A stretch of DNA of 64,000 nt from Gremmenia infestans (taxonomy: Eukaryota; Ascomycota; Leotiomycetes; Helotiales; Hamatocanthoscyphaceae): the NCBI GenBank assembly GCA_032629725.1, contig JAFEVB010000007.1:1240001-1304000 (forward strand). Direction: 5' to 3'. Positions 38,190 through 47,957 of this stretch are shown one piece after another. Made by a program: the position numbers and the translations under genes. The notes beneath the pieces are model-generated. The model did not search any database. It was given only the letters and a program-made list of their open reading frames with translations, and was not told where the DNA came from. How positions within the stretch are numbered: the first letter of the stretch is position 1; every line of letters starts with the position of its first letter.

Positions 38190-38771
38190 TTAAGATATTT
38201 ATAGACTATTAAGATTAGCACCCTAACCTAACTAGAACGGGTCTAAAGGATTATATGCAGCTAGTAATATAATAAAGGCAGGGTTACTAAAGGGGTCGGG
38301 ACCTAATAAAGGACTACTAGTAAGGAAGTTAGAAATAGGGGCAGGTAGGGCCTCCTGCTTACGCCGCCCACTTTCCTCTTTTTTAACCTTCTTCTTCTCC
38401 TCTAAAGCGTTAAGCTTATTAAGGGTTTTAAGGCCCTAGCGTAATATATCCTAGGCATAGCATTTAAACTTGGACTATTACTAATTAAGGCGTAATAGTT
38501 TTAAGAGCGTCTCCTGCCTCTTCTGCTCTAGATAAAGTTCTTTGCGCTCTAGTATAGACTAGTCTATAAGTAACGGCCCATAGATATTGCACTTTATTTT
38601 TAACTTTATATAAGCACCACATTTGCCTAAACCAGAGGATTCAGATATAATATACTCTAAGCCTTAGGATTTATAATAAGTGCACTTTATATTAATAGGA
38701 TAACCAGAAGAGACAATTTAGTTATAAAGGATAAAGCGCTCTTTATCTTTAATATTATAAATAGGTAGCAT
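38190..38771 (-). pseudogene. E3 antisense ORF (Zn2Cys6-like small protein), best-preserved copy
   Basis: 193 codons from an intact ATG at 38,771-38,769 to TAA at 38,192-38,190, in frame throughout. Cys remains at 30, 51 and 61; Tyr at 33, 40 and 54 fits RIP-altered Cys, giving C-x2-C-x6-C-x10-C-x2-C-x6-C. A Leu/Glu/Lys/Arg-rich region suggesting a coiled coil follows (about residues 70-110), and then a basic Lys/Glu segment. Internal stops are at RIP-type codons. Transcription would have to start in or beyond the 3' LTR in the antisense direction. Comparison with A' supports a real, once-functional gene; the product's role is unknown. Confidence 0.75.
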
Positions 38772-38861
38772 AATAAGAAAGAAAAAAGGCTATACTATAA
38801 GAAAGATGTTTTCCTATATTATACTTAAGCGTAGGGACTACGCTAACTAAGAGGGGAATAG

Positions 38862-39293
38862 TATTATAAATGTAACATATAACTAAGGGACCTTAGGCTT
38901 AATATCTAACTCTAGACATAGGAGAACCCTTAGTAGAAACAGATTTTCCTTATATAAGCAAAAGACGTTTTTCTAGTATATTAGTTATATAATAGACTAA
39001 GGAGGACCGTAGGGATCCTCACGGCCTGTTAGGATCTATTAAGATCTAAAGGCATAAAGGTTCTATATAAGGCTAGGTTGTCACCTATTAGATAGGAGCT
39101 TCGTGCTTAACTTAAATAGTATTTCCTAATACACGCTTATTACTTTATACTTTATAATAAGCTATACTCCTAAGTATAGCAACTAGTAATCCATTAATAG
39201 ATACCAACATTAACCCAACAACAATCTAGGTCTAGGGACCTACTTGAGTCATAAGACTTACCCTAGCACTACGTGGGCTAGGCGATCGTTACA
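38862..39293 (+). repeat. E3 3' LTR (subfamily A2, 432 bp)
   Basis: Homologous to 32,837-33,267 and to the inverted LTR at 17,786-18,217. Confidence 0.9.
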
Positions 39294-39298
39294 CCTTG

Positions 39299-40376
39299 CT
39301 ATAAAATAATCAATACTAAATAAACCGCTAAAATCTTTATATAATATATCTACTAGATATAAGATCCGCTAGACTTAATTATATTAGACTAAGAACTATA
39401 GTTCATATCTTAATTCTAGGATAAATTCTATTATATCCTAAGAATCAAACTAAAGCTATCTACTGCTAACTATACGTAGATAAATAAATAAACTAAAATT
39501 ATAAACTAGTATATTAACTAATAGCTTTGCTTTTTTATTAACTACTACTAAGATAATTAGAATAAAGTAATACTAATAGTAGATTTTGCATAAACTGCAC
39601 TTCTGTATAAAGCTATAGAATAAGCACTAATACTTACCGAAATAAGCTATAAGCTAAGAATATTATTTAACTAGACTTTACCCTAACCTCTAGGATTAGC
39701 ATAAAGAAAGCTTAACTAGAATAAAGCTTAAATAATGCTTAAACAGATCTATAATAGTTAGGAAGTTGCCTATAAGAATATAGCTTATATATAAGACTAA
39801 TACTTAATCTAAGCAAATAAACACTAGTAAAAGATTAACTTTAGCGTTAGTAATAAGGTTTAAGTTACTATAAAATACTAGAAGTTGCTTTAACCTAGTA
39901 AAAAGTTAGTAGAATAAGCCGCTAGACCTTTTATAATTTTAGAAAAATATAGTAACGCATTTTAACTAAACTTGCTAGCTTTAATAAAGGTTTACTTAGT
40001 TTTTAATACTAATAAGCTTTAGAAAAACCTAGACAACCTACTCTTAGAATAGTAGAATAAAGAGCTACTACTACTAGAAGTAAATAAAGACTATAAATAA
40101 AAAGTTAAGAAAGTACTAAGCGTACGCTTAGTTAATAGTAGACTAAAATACTAAGTTAAATAAACTAGATTTAATATAGACTTAGATAAATACTTTTTAT
40201 TAGACTTCTAAAATGCACCTATAGCTTTTTAGAAATTCTATAAATAATACCCTCGTAAGCTTAGACTACTAAAGAACTTAGGGTATTAGCTTAAGATAGT
40301 ATAGAAAAACAATTTTCTAAAAGAGAAAAGTAATAATAATAGACCTATAGATAGGTTTTATAAAAGAAAGAGGTAG
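39299..40376 (+). pseudogene. B2 pol, second part: integrase C-terminus and chromodomain
   Basis: Continues the integrase frame after E3. The LSTA-YHPQ-DGQTE block of the catalytic core is readable near 39,455-39,505. A GPF-like linker and chromodomain follow at about 40,090-40,240, with KYQVKWTGF-like and YPASDFKNAP-like blocks. The C-terminal tail ends close to the purine tract, leaving no room for an antisense ORF like that of family A. Confidence 0.8.
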
Positions 40377-40608
40377 TGTTATAGGACTAGTTATATAACC
40401 TATTATATAATATTAGTATATTAGTATAGCACTAGCCTTTTGCTTAACTAGCTATCTTTTTTCCAGCTACTATACTAACTAGCTAAGCGCATATATATTT
40501 CCTTCCTACTACTATATTCTAGACTCTTTTTCTTTTCTCTTTAGCTTAGAATTATATTTGATTCGACTTTATACTAGGCTATGCTCTTAAGGATTCGTAA
40601 TTATAATA
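40377..40608 (+). repeat. B2 3' LTR (232 bp)
   Basis: Same length as the 5' LTR. More RIP changes: the CACGTGACGTC motif is lost. Followed by the GCTAA duplication. Confidence 0.9.
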
Positions 40609-40613
40609 GCTAA

Positions 40614-40959
40614 AGAGGTTAAAAACCTTTTAGATATACTGCTTTCACTTATTTTCTATCTAATTACTATAAAAGTAGTATTAGATAAAAGCTAAGATTA
40701 AGATAGTAAGAATGCTAGCGCAATTAAGCGATTTAGTTGGGTGGTTTAAAAGTTATAGATGAATTTATAAAAATCGGAAAAGTTTTTTATTACTCTAACT
40801 AAACTATTTTAATAAAGTTCGATTTTTAGAAATTAAGAATATAAAGTAGACATAGTCTAAGTTTTCTGGTTATTTCAAGTGTTGGACAAATCTCTGAAGT
40901 CCGGAGGCTAGATAGGTAGGTTTTCACCTTACTACTTCTAATATGAACTTACTAACTAA
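40614..40959. other. Right edge of the AT-rich block
   Basis: Should be the continuation of the inverted non-LTR relic beyond the family B target site, perhaps its 5' leader. RIP density falls between about 40,850 and 40,960. No gene is seen. Confidence 0.4.
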
Positions 40960-41911
40960 TAATAAAAAGGTCCCATCTAGTAAAGCTCTACCTATAATAG
41001 CTACTGCTACGTAAGCGAGTGGAGTGAACTACATCTCAGGTGATGCAGGTAACATCTAGAAGCTTTTTATATAGCGAGACCGGAATGTACATAGGAGCAT
41101 TATTAAAAAATAGCCATGTGCACTTTGCAGACATTGTAATCCTTTCAACTGGTGCAAATACAGCATCCTTGATGAACGCCAAAAATGAAATTGTTATATA
41201 AATATACTATGTAGGTATCATCCAGCTTACACCTACTAAGGCAGAGAAATATAAAGGGCTACCCATCGTGGACGATTTTGAGCAAGGTAAGTGAGCTTGT
41301 TTTATTGAAACTATTTAGTATATACTAAATAGTTTTATTAATAATCTTTTTCCTTCGGATAAGAACGAGCTTTTAAAATTTGCAGCTGTCGATTCATTAC
41401 TAATTACTTGAATTCGCATGCAAAGGGCGCTTTCTTAAGTCACCCTCTTGAAGATTATCCCGATGATGGATTTCCCCGACAAATAGAAGAAGAAATAAGG
41501 GAGTTCGTTCGTGATATGATCCCTGAAATGGCTGACAGGCCATGGGCATCAAGCCGAATATGCTGGTAAGCAGTCCTGCAACTTCTTTAATGTAAGTGTA
41601 CTATTAATAATATCCGTAGGGATGGTAATACCAGAGATGTCAATTTTCGAATATTTCCTTATCCAGAGCACCCGAATCTTTATATTGCCACTGCAGGCTC
41701 TAGACATGGATTTTAAATCATGCCAACTATTGGCAAGTACGTAATAGATATGCTGGAGGGACAACTAAGTAGAGAGTATGCCGATCTTTGGAAATGGCGC
41801 TTTGGGGCAGTGCCAGCAAAGACGGGCAAGGAACCTCATCCTTGGCCTATGAGGGATCTAGGTGAGCTAGATGGATGGAAAGAAAGCAACAAGAAGACAT
41901 CGCTAGACTAG
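40960..41911 (+). pseudogene. FAD-dependent amine/amino-acid oxidase (fructosyl-amine oxidase type), 3' remnant
   Basis: Only the C-terminal half of a DAO-superfamily oxidase is recognisable. About 41,130-41,180 reads ADIVILSTGANTASLM, the strand that precedes the FAD-contacting Gly. A segment reading LTPTKAEKYKGLP then ends at a GTAAGT donor at 41,286. About 41,440-41,570 reads DMIPEMADRPWASSRICW and ends at another GTAAG. 41,600-41,911 reads like the HPNLYIATAGS-HGF-MP-IGKYVIDMLEG end of the family. Stops and frame breaks lie upstream of the first block, and HGFK is now HGF-stop-I at 41,714-41,716. The N-terminal Rossmann part is absent, lost at the transposon boundary. It cannot encode an active enzyme. 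Members of this family oxidise fructosyl amino acids, sarcosine or saccharopine; which one is not decidable. Confidence 0.75.
41308..41335. repeat. 28-bp perfect palindrome
   Basis: AAACTATTTAGTAT followed by its exact reverse complement, inside what was an intron of the oxidase pseudogene. It could form a cruciform or be a remnant of a small inverted-repeat element. Confidence 0.9.
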
Positions 41912-42286
41912 AAGTAGTCGAGACTTTGAGGGATTTGAGAGTTATTGATTCAAATTGATTTACATCTAAAGAGATACAATGTCCCTCTTATTATACGCTG
42001 GTTCTTTTATACCTATACTATATAGCTATAGGTTTCTATACTAGGTATGTAATTTGACCAAGAGATTGGATGGAAGTTGATTCTCTAAATGTTTTCTAGC
42101 TAGTTAAACAGTTCCGAATAGAATCCTGTCTGCTTAATCTCTTACGATAAATGCTTATTAGTTTTATATTATAATTATTTCCTAAAAAGCTAAATTATTT
42201 ATTTACAATATACTTTTACTATTAGTCATTCCTTGTATATTACTAGAGTATCAGATGTGACATACAAATTTACTGCTAGCTACGTA
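41912..42286. other. Intergenic spacer
   Basis: AT-rich spacer between the pseudogene end and the stop codon of the convergent FAD oxidase gene. No gene is seen. Confidence 0.5.
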
Positions 42287-43943
42287 TTATATAATTGGCG
42301 CGTAAAAGCTAAACTGGCCTCTTGGGTCGAAATCTTCCTTCAAAGCACATAGACGGTCCTGGCGCCATGAGTCGCTGCCGTACCACGCCACGGGGGTTTC
42401 ATCACCGTAGGCATAGTTGACATACGTGTTCAGGCTGCTCTCTCCACTGCCTAGAAAGAGGATATTGCGCATCGTATTGCCAAGCTTGGAGGCGATCGCA
42501 TCCACTAATGTTCCATTGGGCGTATACGTAAGGAGCGGAGCGACAAGAAGATTGTCCGCCCGATAGGCAAAAGCCGATGCATCTTGCCCAATGGCTTTCA
42601 CGCCCTGCTGGGAATAACCCTCGAACATGAAGAGTGCATTACTGAAGGGACTAGATGGCGCTGTAGTAGCTGTCCTGAAAATGTCGTACACCTCTCGCTG
42701 GGCTGTGGGGTTATAAGACTTGAGATAGATGGGGAAGCGAGGGTTAGCGTTTCCAGTCTTTTGGCAAGGCGTAGAACTGAGTGAGATACCGGTCCATCCA
42801 GCCAAGTCGCGATAGGTTCCCGACACAGCCTGGGTAGTGATGGGCCCAAGCTGGAGAAACGGGTTTGTATGAGCAGCATCGACGGCTTGCACTCCTTCTT
42901 GAATGATATAGAATGCGATAACGGGCTGTGAAAAGAGTCAGTATATGGCAAACAATTAGCGCACTCGTGGACTCTGCGCTCACCTTTTCCGCATCAGTGG
43001 TTGGATCGAAGTACCAATAGGACCAGTTGATAAGATCAACAGGCATGCTTGCGCCATTTGTGAGCCACTGCTGATTGGCGAGGGCATAGACAGCCTCAAC
43101 TTTATCACCGCTGAATATGAGGGTCTCCATGGCATAGTTGGGATGCTGGATGTCATAAATTTTTGATGTAATGGAAGTAACGATGCCAAAGTTGTGACCG
43201 GCGCCCTTCATGGCCCAAAAGAGTTCTGAGCGCTGGTCGACTGTGATCAAGCTGCCATTGGCCAGGACGACATTCATCGAGACGTATTGGTCTGAGATGA
43301 GTCCGTAGCGGCCCTGAAGCCATCCGTGACCCCCTCCGAGGCCAGGACCCATATAGCCCACACATTCACACGTGCCCGTCACTGTCTCTCGAGATTAGTC
43401 GAGGCCCTTTTGATAATCATATGCTACTCTCTGGTGCTCTCACCTGTCTGTTTGCCTACTGCCCAAAGCGCGTCCGTGAGGTTCTTAGACAGGACTCCAC
43501 CGCCAATGGTGGCCGTCAACCCATTTTGAGCGACGGCGAAGCTACTCAGCTGGCTCATATGGATTTCAATCCCATGGGTCATTTTTCCGAGCGTAGAGAT
43601 TGAACCGTGCACGCCATTGGTGGCGAGGAAAGGCAGTGAGTGCACGTTGGCGAATTTGACCTAAACCATGACAATATAAGCAAGCTGTTACAGGAGACTG
43701 AAGGGTAGTGGGGAGCCTCACTGTCTCGACAACGTCATTTTCGGTGCCAGGCACAACCACGACGTTTGCTACGGGAGTACTGAAGTTGGACCATCGAAGA
43801 ACAGCGGCATTGAAGGCGTCAGAGCCTGGCTGGTAGATATGGGCAGTGCTCGAGAGCTTCCCAGCCAGCTGCGCATAGTTTTGACATGAAACTGCGGCTG
43901 CCGACGCCAAGAGGGCGGCGAATTTAAGCTGTAGGTGATGCAT
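42287..43943 (-). CDS. FAD-linked oxidoreductase, berberine-bridge-enzyme/6-hydroxynicotine-oxidase type, secreted
   Basis: Four exons (43,943-43,722; 43,660-43,444; 43,381-42,984; 42,925-42,287) join in phase to 491 aa. The ATG at 43,943 opens a signal peptide (about residues 1-20); the ATG 36 bp further upstream would add a less suitable leader. The N-terminal PCMH-type FAD domain shows VVVVPGTENDVVE, then the G-V-H-G loop with His 92, the usual flavin-attachment site. It is followed by TCECVG at 150-155 and GPGLGGGHG at 158-166. A Cys in this second loop makes flavin linkage there possible. The C-terminus has the family's N-Y block and the DFDPRGQFSFY ending. Such enzymes oxidise alcohols, sugars or alkaloid-like substrates, often in secondary metabolism; the substrate here is unknown. 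Confidence 0.9.
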
Positions 43944-44844
43944 CGGTGCGGCGCAAGACGAGACAAGACAAGAAAGCAAGCGAGCAGCCGAAACGGAAAG
44001 AAAGAAAACGAGTGGTTGGATAGGTAAGGTAAGGAGACCAGCATCAGTGCTGGGACCGGGAGAGCAATATATACATACAGTAGGTATACTGACTGTACGG
44101 GACCGTAGCTCTCCCGCCGCGAGTGGGTTGATTGTAGTTTACTAACAAATCCAAATCCAAAGCTACTGACTTTACCGTACAGTAGAACAGTCCAGCCCAG
44201 GTGCGCAGTAAATTACCTACCTACAGCGATTGCCAATGCATGGCCCGTTCCGCTGGGACGGGTCTGCCAATTCTGCCAATTTTTAGCAAACAGATCAGAT
44301 CGAGCCGGGGTTCACCTGTTACAGGAGCTCGAGCTCGCTCTCCTACGTTTCGTATCATTATTGAGTCCACTTGTTCTTCCCTAGTACTGTACGGAGGTAA
44401 GACTTACCTTGCATTAGGAGGTCGGAGCGACCCCACCTTGTATAAGTCTAGAAAGTAGACTTCTTATATGTTTCTAGTCTTGCGGTTTTGTTTTCTTTCA
44501 TAAAAGTCAATAATAATAATCGTACGAGCAATGAATGGAATGGTTTGTATAGGGTATTGCTCCGTGCTTGTTACCCTTTTCGTACTGCCTTGCCTTAGCA
44601 AGTCAGCCCAGCTCGCCTATAAGAAGCGAGGCCGGATAGTATCCCGTCCACATACATTGTCTATGGCCATGTCAGCCTACCCGAGTCATATCTTGACTGT
44701 ATCCGATTTTCAACGAACACAAAAGGGGACACTCTCTAATCCATCCCCCCGCAAAAAAGGGATATTCCTGTCTTAGCGGAAATCAGTCCTGCGTCTGCGT
44801 CGGCGTCGAAAATTTGCTACTCCCTTGTGCTTCTCATCATAGTA
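43944..44844. other. Promoter-side region of the FAD oxidase
   Basis: AATATATAC at 44,066-44,074 reads as a TATA box on the - strand, about 125 bp upstream of the oxidase ATG. Short open frames at 44,201-44,458 and 44,531-44,776 have no features of real genes. No other gene is seen. Confidence 0.45.
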
Positions 44845-45082
44845 CAGGGCCTTAGCAGATGAACTGCAACTTTTTACAAAATGTGCTTTCACAGGGCTTG
44901 TATGGATTCCTGCTGTCGGAAACACCCTTTTGCTAGTAGAAAGTGGGGGGTTCTAACAGTTTGTTCCCCAAATAAGGCATAATGATCTGTCCAGGGGCTT
45001 GTTCAGCCAATAGAAACCCTCCTTTACCCTAGTCATATCCTGGTTTTAAGTGGAACATTGCAGTTCAATTGCTAAGGCCCTG
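44845..45082. mobile_element. 238-bp MITE of Tc1/mariner-pogo type
   Basis: The ends are inverted repeats: CAGGGCCTTAGCAGATGAAC at the left and its imperfect complement ending GCTAAGGCCCTG at the right, extending about 25 bp with a few mismatches. Both sides are flanked by TA (44,843-44,844 and 45,083-45,084), the target duplication of this superfamily. There is no coding capacity, so it would have depended on a transposase elsewhere. Confidence 0.75.
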
Positions 45083-47957
45083 TACCCAGGGTCTCGGATC
45101 TTTCCGTTGAAAGTACCTTGATCAGATTCATGAGATCGGAAAGATCGCGGGTTACTGCAAGTAGTACGGAGGTGTAGTCCTAAAATGATTAAGCATACTC
45201 GCATTCTTTTTTTAGCCTAACACTCCCCACTCTACTTTACATTTTCATATTCCGCGCCACTTTCAGTGTCTGGATTTAAACAAAGACAGGTGCTCCAACT
45301 GAAAAGTCTCACTTTAAGACTAGTTTAGTCCCACTATTCCGGAGGATTACACTAGGGTTATAAGCCAGTTATATACGGAGGTACAGGCCAAGAGTAATCA
45401 CCAGGGGTCTCCTGTCCTTAAGGTGTTGATTGGCTGCAGTCTCGCTAACTACTATATAAGAACACTACCAAACGTACCCCTGTAATCGATCCCTAGTAAT
45501 AATACTTGTGGCCGATACCTCCCGTACTTAAGTTTAGGGGTCCGCACTAAAGTGTCAGACTTATTGAGTATAGTAAATATCTAGGTAGTAACTTTTAGTA
45601 GTCGCTTACCAGCGTTAAAAAAACCTATTGTTTACGCCAGCCTACGCTAAAAGCTATAATCACCGGTTGCTGGAATGCATATAAGGCTTATAAAAGTATT
45701 TATAATAATACCCTATAGCTCTAATAAGCATATTTAGGGCCGCAGGAAAACATTAGGTAAGGTATAAAAATTCTGCTAATTATAAGCCCTTAAATTTGCT
45801 GGATATAAAAAGCGGCACATATTCCTATTAGCTTTTAGAATCCTACGCCATATGGCATATTATAAATTGGTGCCGCTCTTTCTATCCACGGCGAGGCTTC
45901 TTTTGTGGAGACAGCCGTAAAACACTATAGAAGTGATGAGATTATTTTCTATGATTATTTCGTATAGTATCTAGCCCGCGCCTGTCAAAGAGCTCAGATT
46001 CGACTTAGTACAGGGCTTTTCAGTGCTCGGACCAAGGAGTCTTCACGTCAAGATAAACCTCACTTCGTTCTAGCCTTCTAGGTATGATGAATGGCAGTTC
46101 CATTAGTGGGATTCAATTTATTCCTGCCAAGTAGTAGAGCATTGGACTTGAGGGAAAAGGGTGAGTAGTACGAGAGCCGACTGCTCTCCCGTTCCTGAAT
46201 ATCTAATAGGAATCTATCGCAATGTTTGGCAGACAACAAGAGACGCGGAAACCTAGTGAAGTACTGTAACAATACGGATGAAGCAAATCGACATGCCATA
46301 CAGCCGCAACTGTTCACCTCCGATAACAGCCACTTATTTTCTACTTTCACCATAGAACGGAGACACTCCTCTACAGATCAAAAGCCCAGACATTACGATT
46401 TGCTATGGCCATAATAGAGACCGAGCGCAGATAGAGTACGTTATAGGGTATTGTCACCAAGTCTACATATTTACTCATTATATGCTTTTACGCAGGCTAA
46501 GAAAGCAAAAGGCGGGTTTGGAGCATAAGGCTATAGCTAACTAGCTCACCGCTCTCAGCTTCCTTTCCTTTGTTTTATTGCTTTTGATGTTTTGGTATAC
46601 CAAATTTGGGGCGTTGGGGAAATTCACTTATTGTTTTATGTTTTATGGATAACATTGGACATAGTCCTACAGATTCCAGCCGGAGAGATAAAGAACGATC
46701 CAGTTTGTATTATAACCGTAGACTGCCCTAGCATTCGGCTAGCGCCGTCCTAGACAGTCTTTGACTCGCACAGGACGTTAATAGGAAAGAATCAAAGAAT
46801 GAATGCTTTGACCCGGCGTATATAGACTCCAGCTCCCAGAAACGTTCTTATTTTATAATAAAATAAGACTTTTAGAAGTTTGATCTCCGAAGAAGGCATA
46901 GATGATCTATCCAGGGGCAATTTTAGCTAATAGATACCTTGTATTAATTACCCTTGCAATATCCTCATTGTAAGTGGAAAATTGCAGATTTTGTGACAAT
47001 ATGTACCGATTAACCGATGTAGACTAAGCGACCCCCACCCCCTCCTTTCCACGAATGATCATAACCAGGCAATCCCCTGCGATGCAGTGGCGGGGCATCA
47101 GGGCCTAGGCCATCAAATAACTCACTACCTAGGTACTGTAGGTAGGTGTTATTTGTTAAGAGACAAGTTTAATAGCAATTTGAATTGCCACAGGCCTACT
47201 TTTTGAACATTCAAGATCAGTGCAGGAGCTGAAGCCTCAACCAAGAATTTATTTGCCTAGGATTGAAGACTGAGTATACGGAGTAATCGTGCATTGAACA
47301 TACTACCTAAGGAAGTAAACACGAGAGTTTGTGTGGTGCTATTTTCCGTAGCGCATCCTGCCCCTGCCACTACCAGTCCCAGTTACCACTACCACCTTAG
47401 CATCTCCGCATCGGCTACTACTTCGTACTGTATACAAAACTAGACACGGGAAGCACCGGCACGTGTGTCAGAGCAATCTCACGAAACCCCCCTGCTGCAT
47501 ACTTTGCGAAAATTAGCAAACTTTAAAGTTGGCGGTGGTTATACGGTACTGTACCTCCTCGAGTACTGTATTATCATGTGTTGGTCGATAACTATCGATT
47601 TTTAGGTAAAGCGTTGAATCAGAGCGCCAGATCAGAGTGCTATATCAAAGCGTTTATTGCTACCGTTATGCACGCCTCAAATCTCCTTCAACGTCAAGAG
47701 GGACGGGACGGGACAGAGAGGGTAGCTCTAGCCGGGTATTTGTCCTATTGTCTCAGCTGGCACTGGCACTCGAGAATTCGAGGAAGGACGGGACGGAAGA
47801 TAACAGATACAATGGCTACCTTACAGATGGATTATGTGACTTTATTCTCGCTTTCGTATTCCGTATAATAAGTCTAAGAACCCTCTCCCCCCCCTACGTG
47901 GTTGGTACTGACTGTTGTGAAGCCTTCCCAAGACAGTAATATCTGCCAGTGATCGCA
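45083..47957. other. Gene-free intergenic region with repeat scraps
   Basis: No supported gene. A lone CAGGGCTTTTCAGTGC end at about 46,013 recalls the MITE terminus. Segments at about 45,600-45,880 and 46,440-46,520 are AT-rich and repeat-like. Repeated GTACTGTA and TACGGAG words occur. Open frames at 46,078-46,353, 47,578-47,868 and 47,637-47,939 have no domain or conserved features. Confidence 0.4.
46868..46991 (+). repeat. Diverged partial copy of the MITE interior
   Basis: Aligns with 44,952-45,070: both share AAGGCATA-ATGATCT, then TCCAGGGGC, CAATAGA, ATATCCT and TAAGTGGAA-ATTGCAG in the same order. The inverted ends are not recognisable, so this is an old or truncated copy. Confidence 0.6.

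Larger units (their letters stand above)
32837..39293 (+). mobile_element. E3: full-length family A2 chromovirus inserted in B2 integrase
   Basis: LTRs at 32,837-33,267 and 38,862-39,293 (431 and 432 bp). The target duplication reads CCTTA on the left (32,832-32,836) and CCTTG on the right (39,294-39,298), a single RIP-type G/A difference. Removing E3 with one duplicate rejoins the B2 integrase frame. The internal domains repeat those of E1: reverse transcriptase at about 35,610-35,960 and the chromodomain near 38,060-38,160. A purine tract lies at 38,850-38,861. It retains more G and C than E2 and so appears less mutated. Confidence 0.92.
28223..40608 (+). mobile_element. B2: complete family B chromovirus interrupted by E3
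   Basis: Two 232-bp LTRs (28,223-28,454 and 40,377-40,608) lie inside a perfect target duplication GCTAA (28,218-28,222 and 40,609-40,613). The internal region runs 28,455-32,836, is broken by E3, and resumes at 39,299-40,376. A purine tract (AGAAAGAGGTAG) ends directly at the 3' LTR. Without E3 the element is about 5.9 kb. All reading frames are RIP-killed. Confidence 0.92.
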
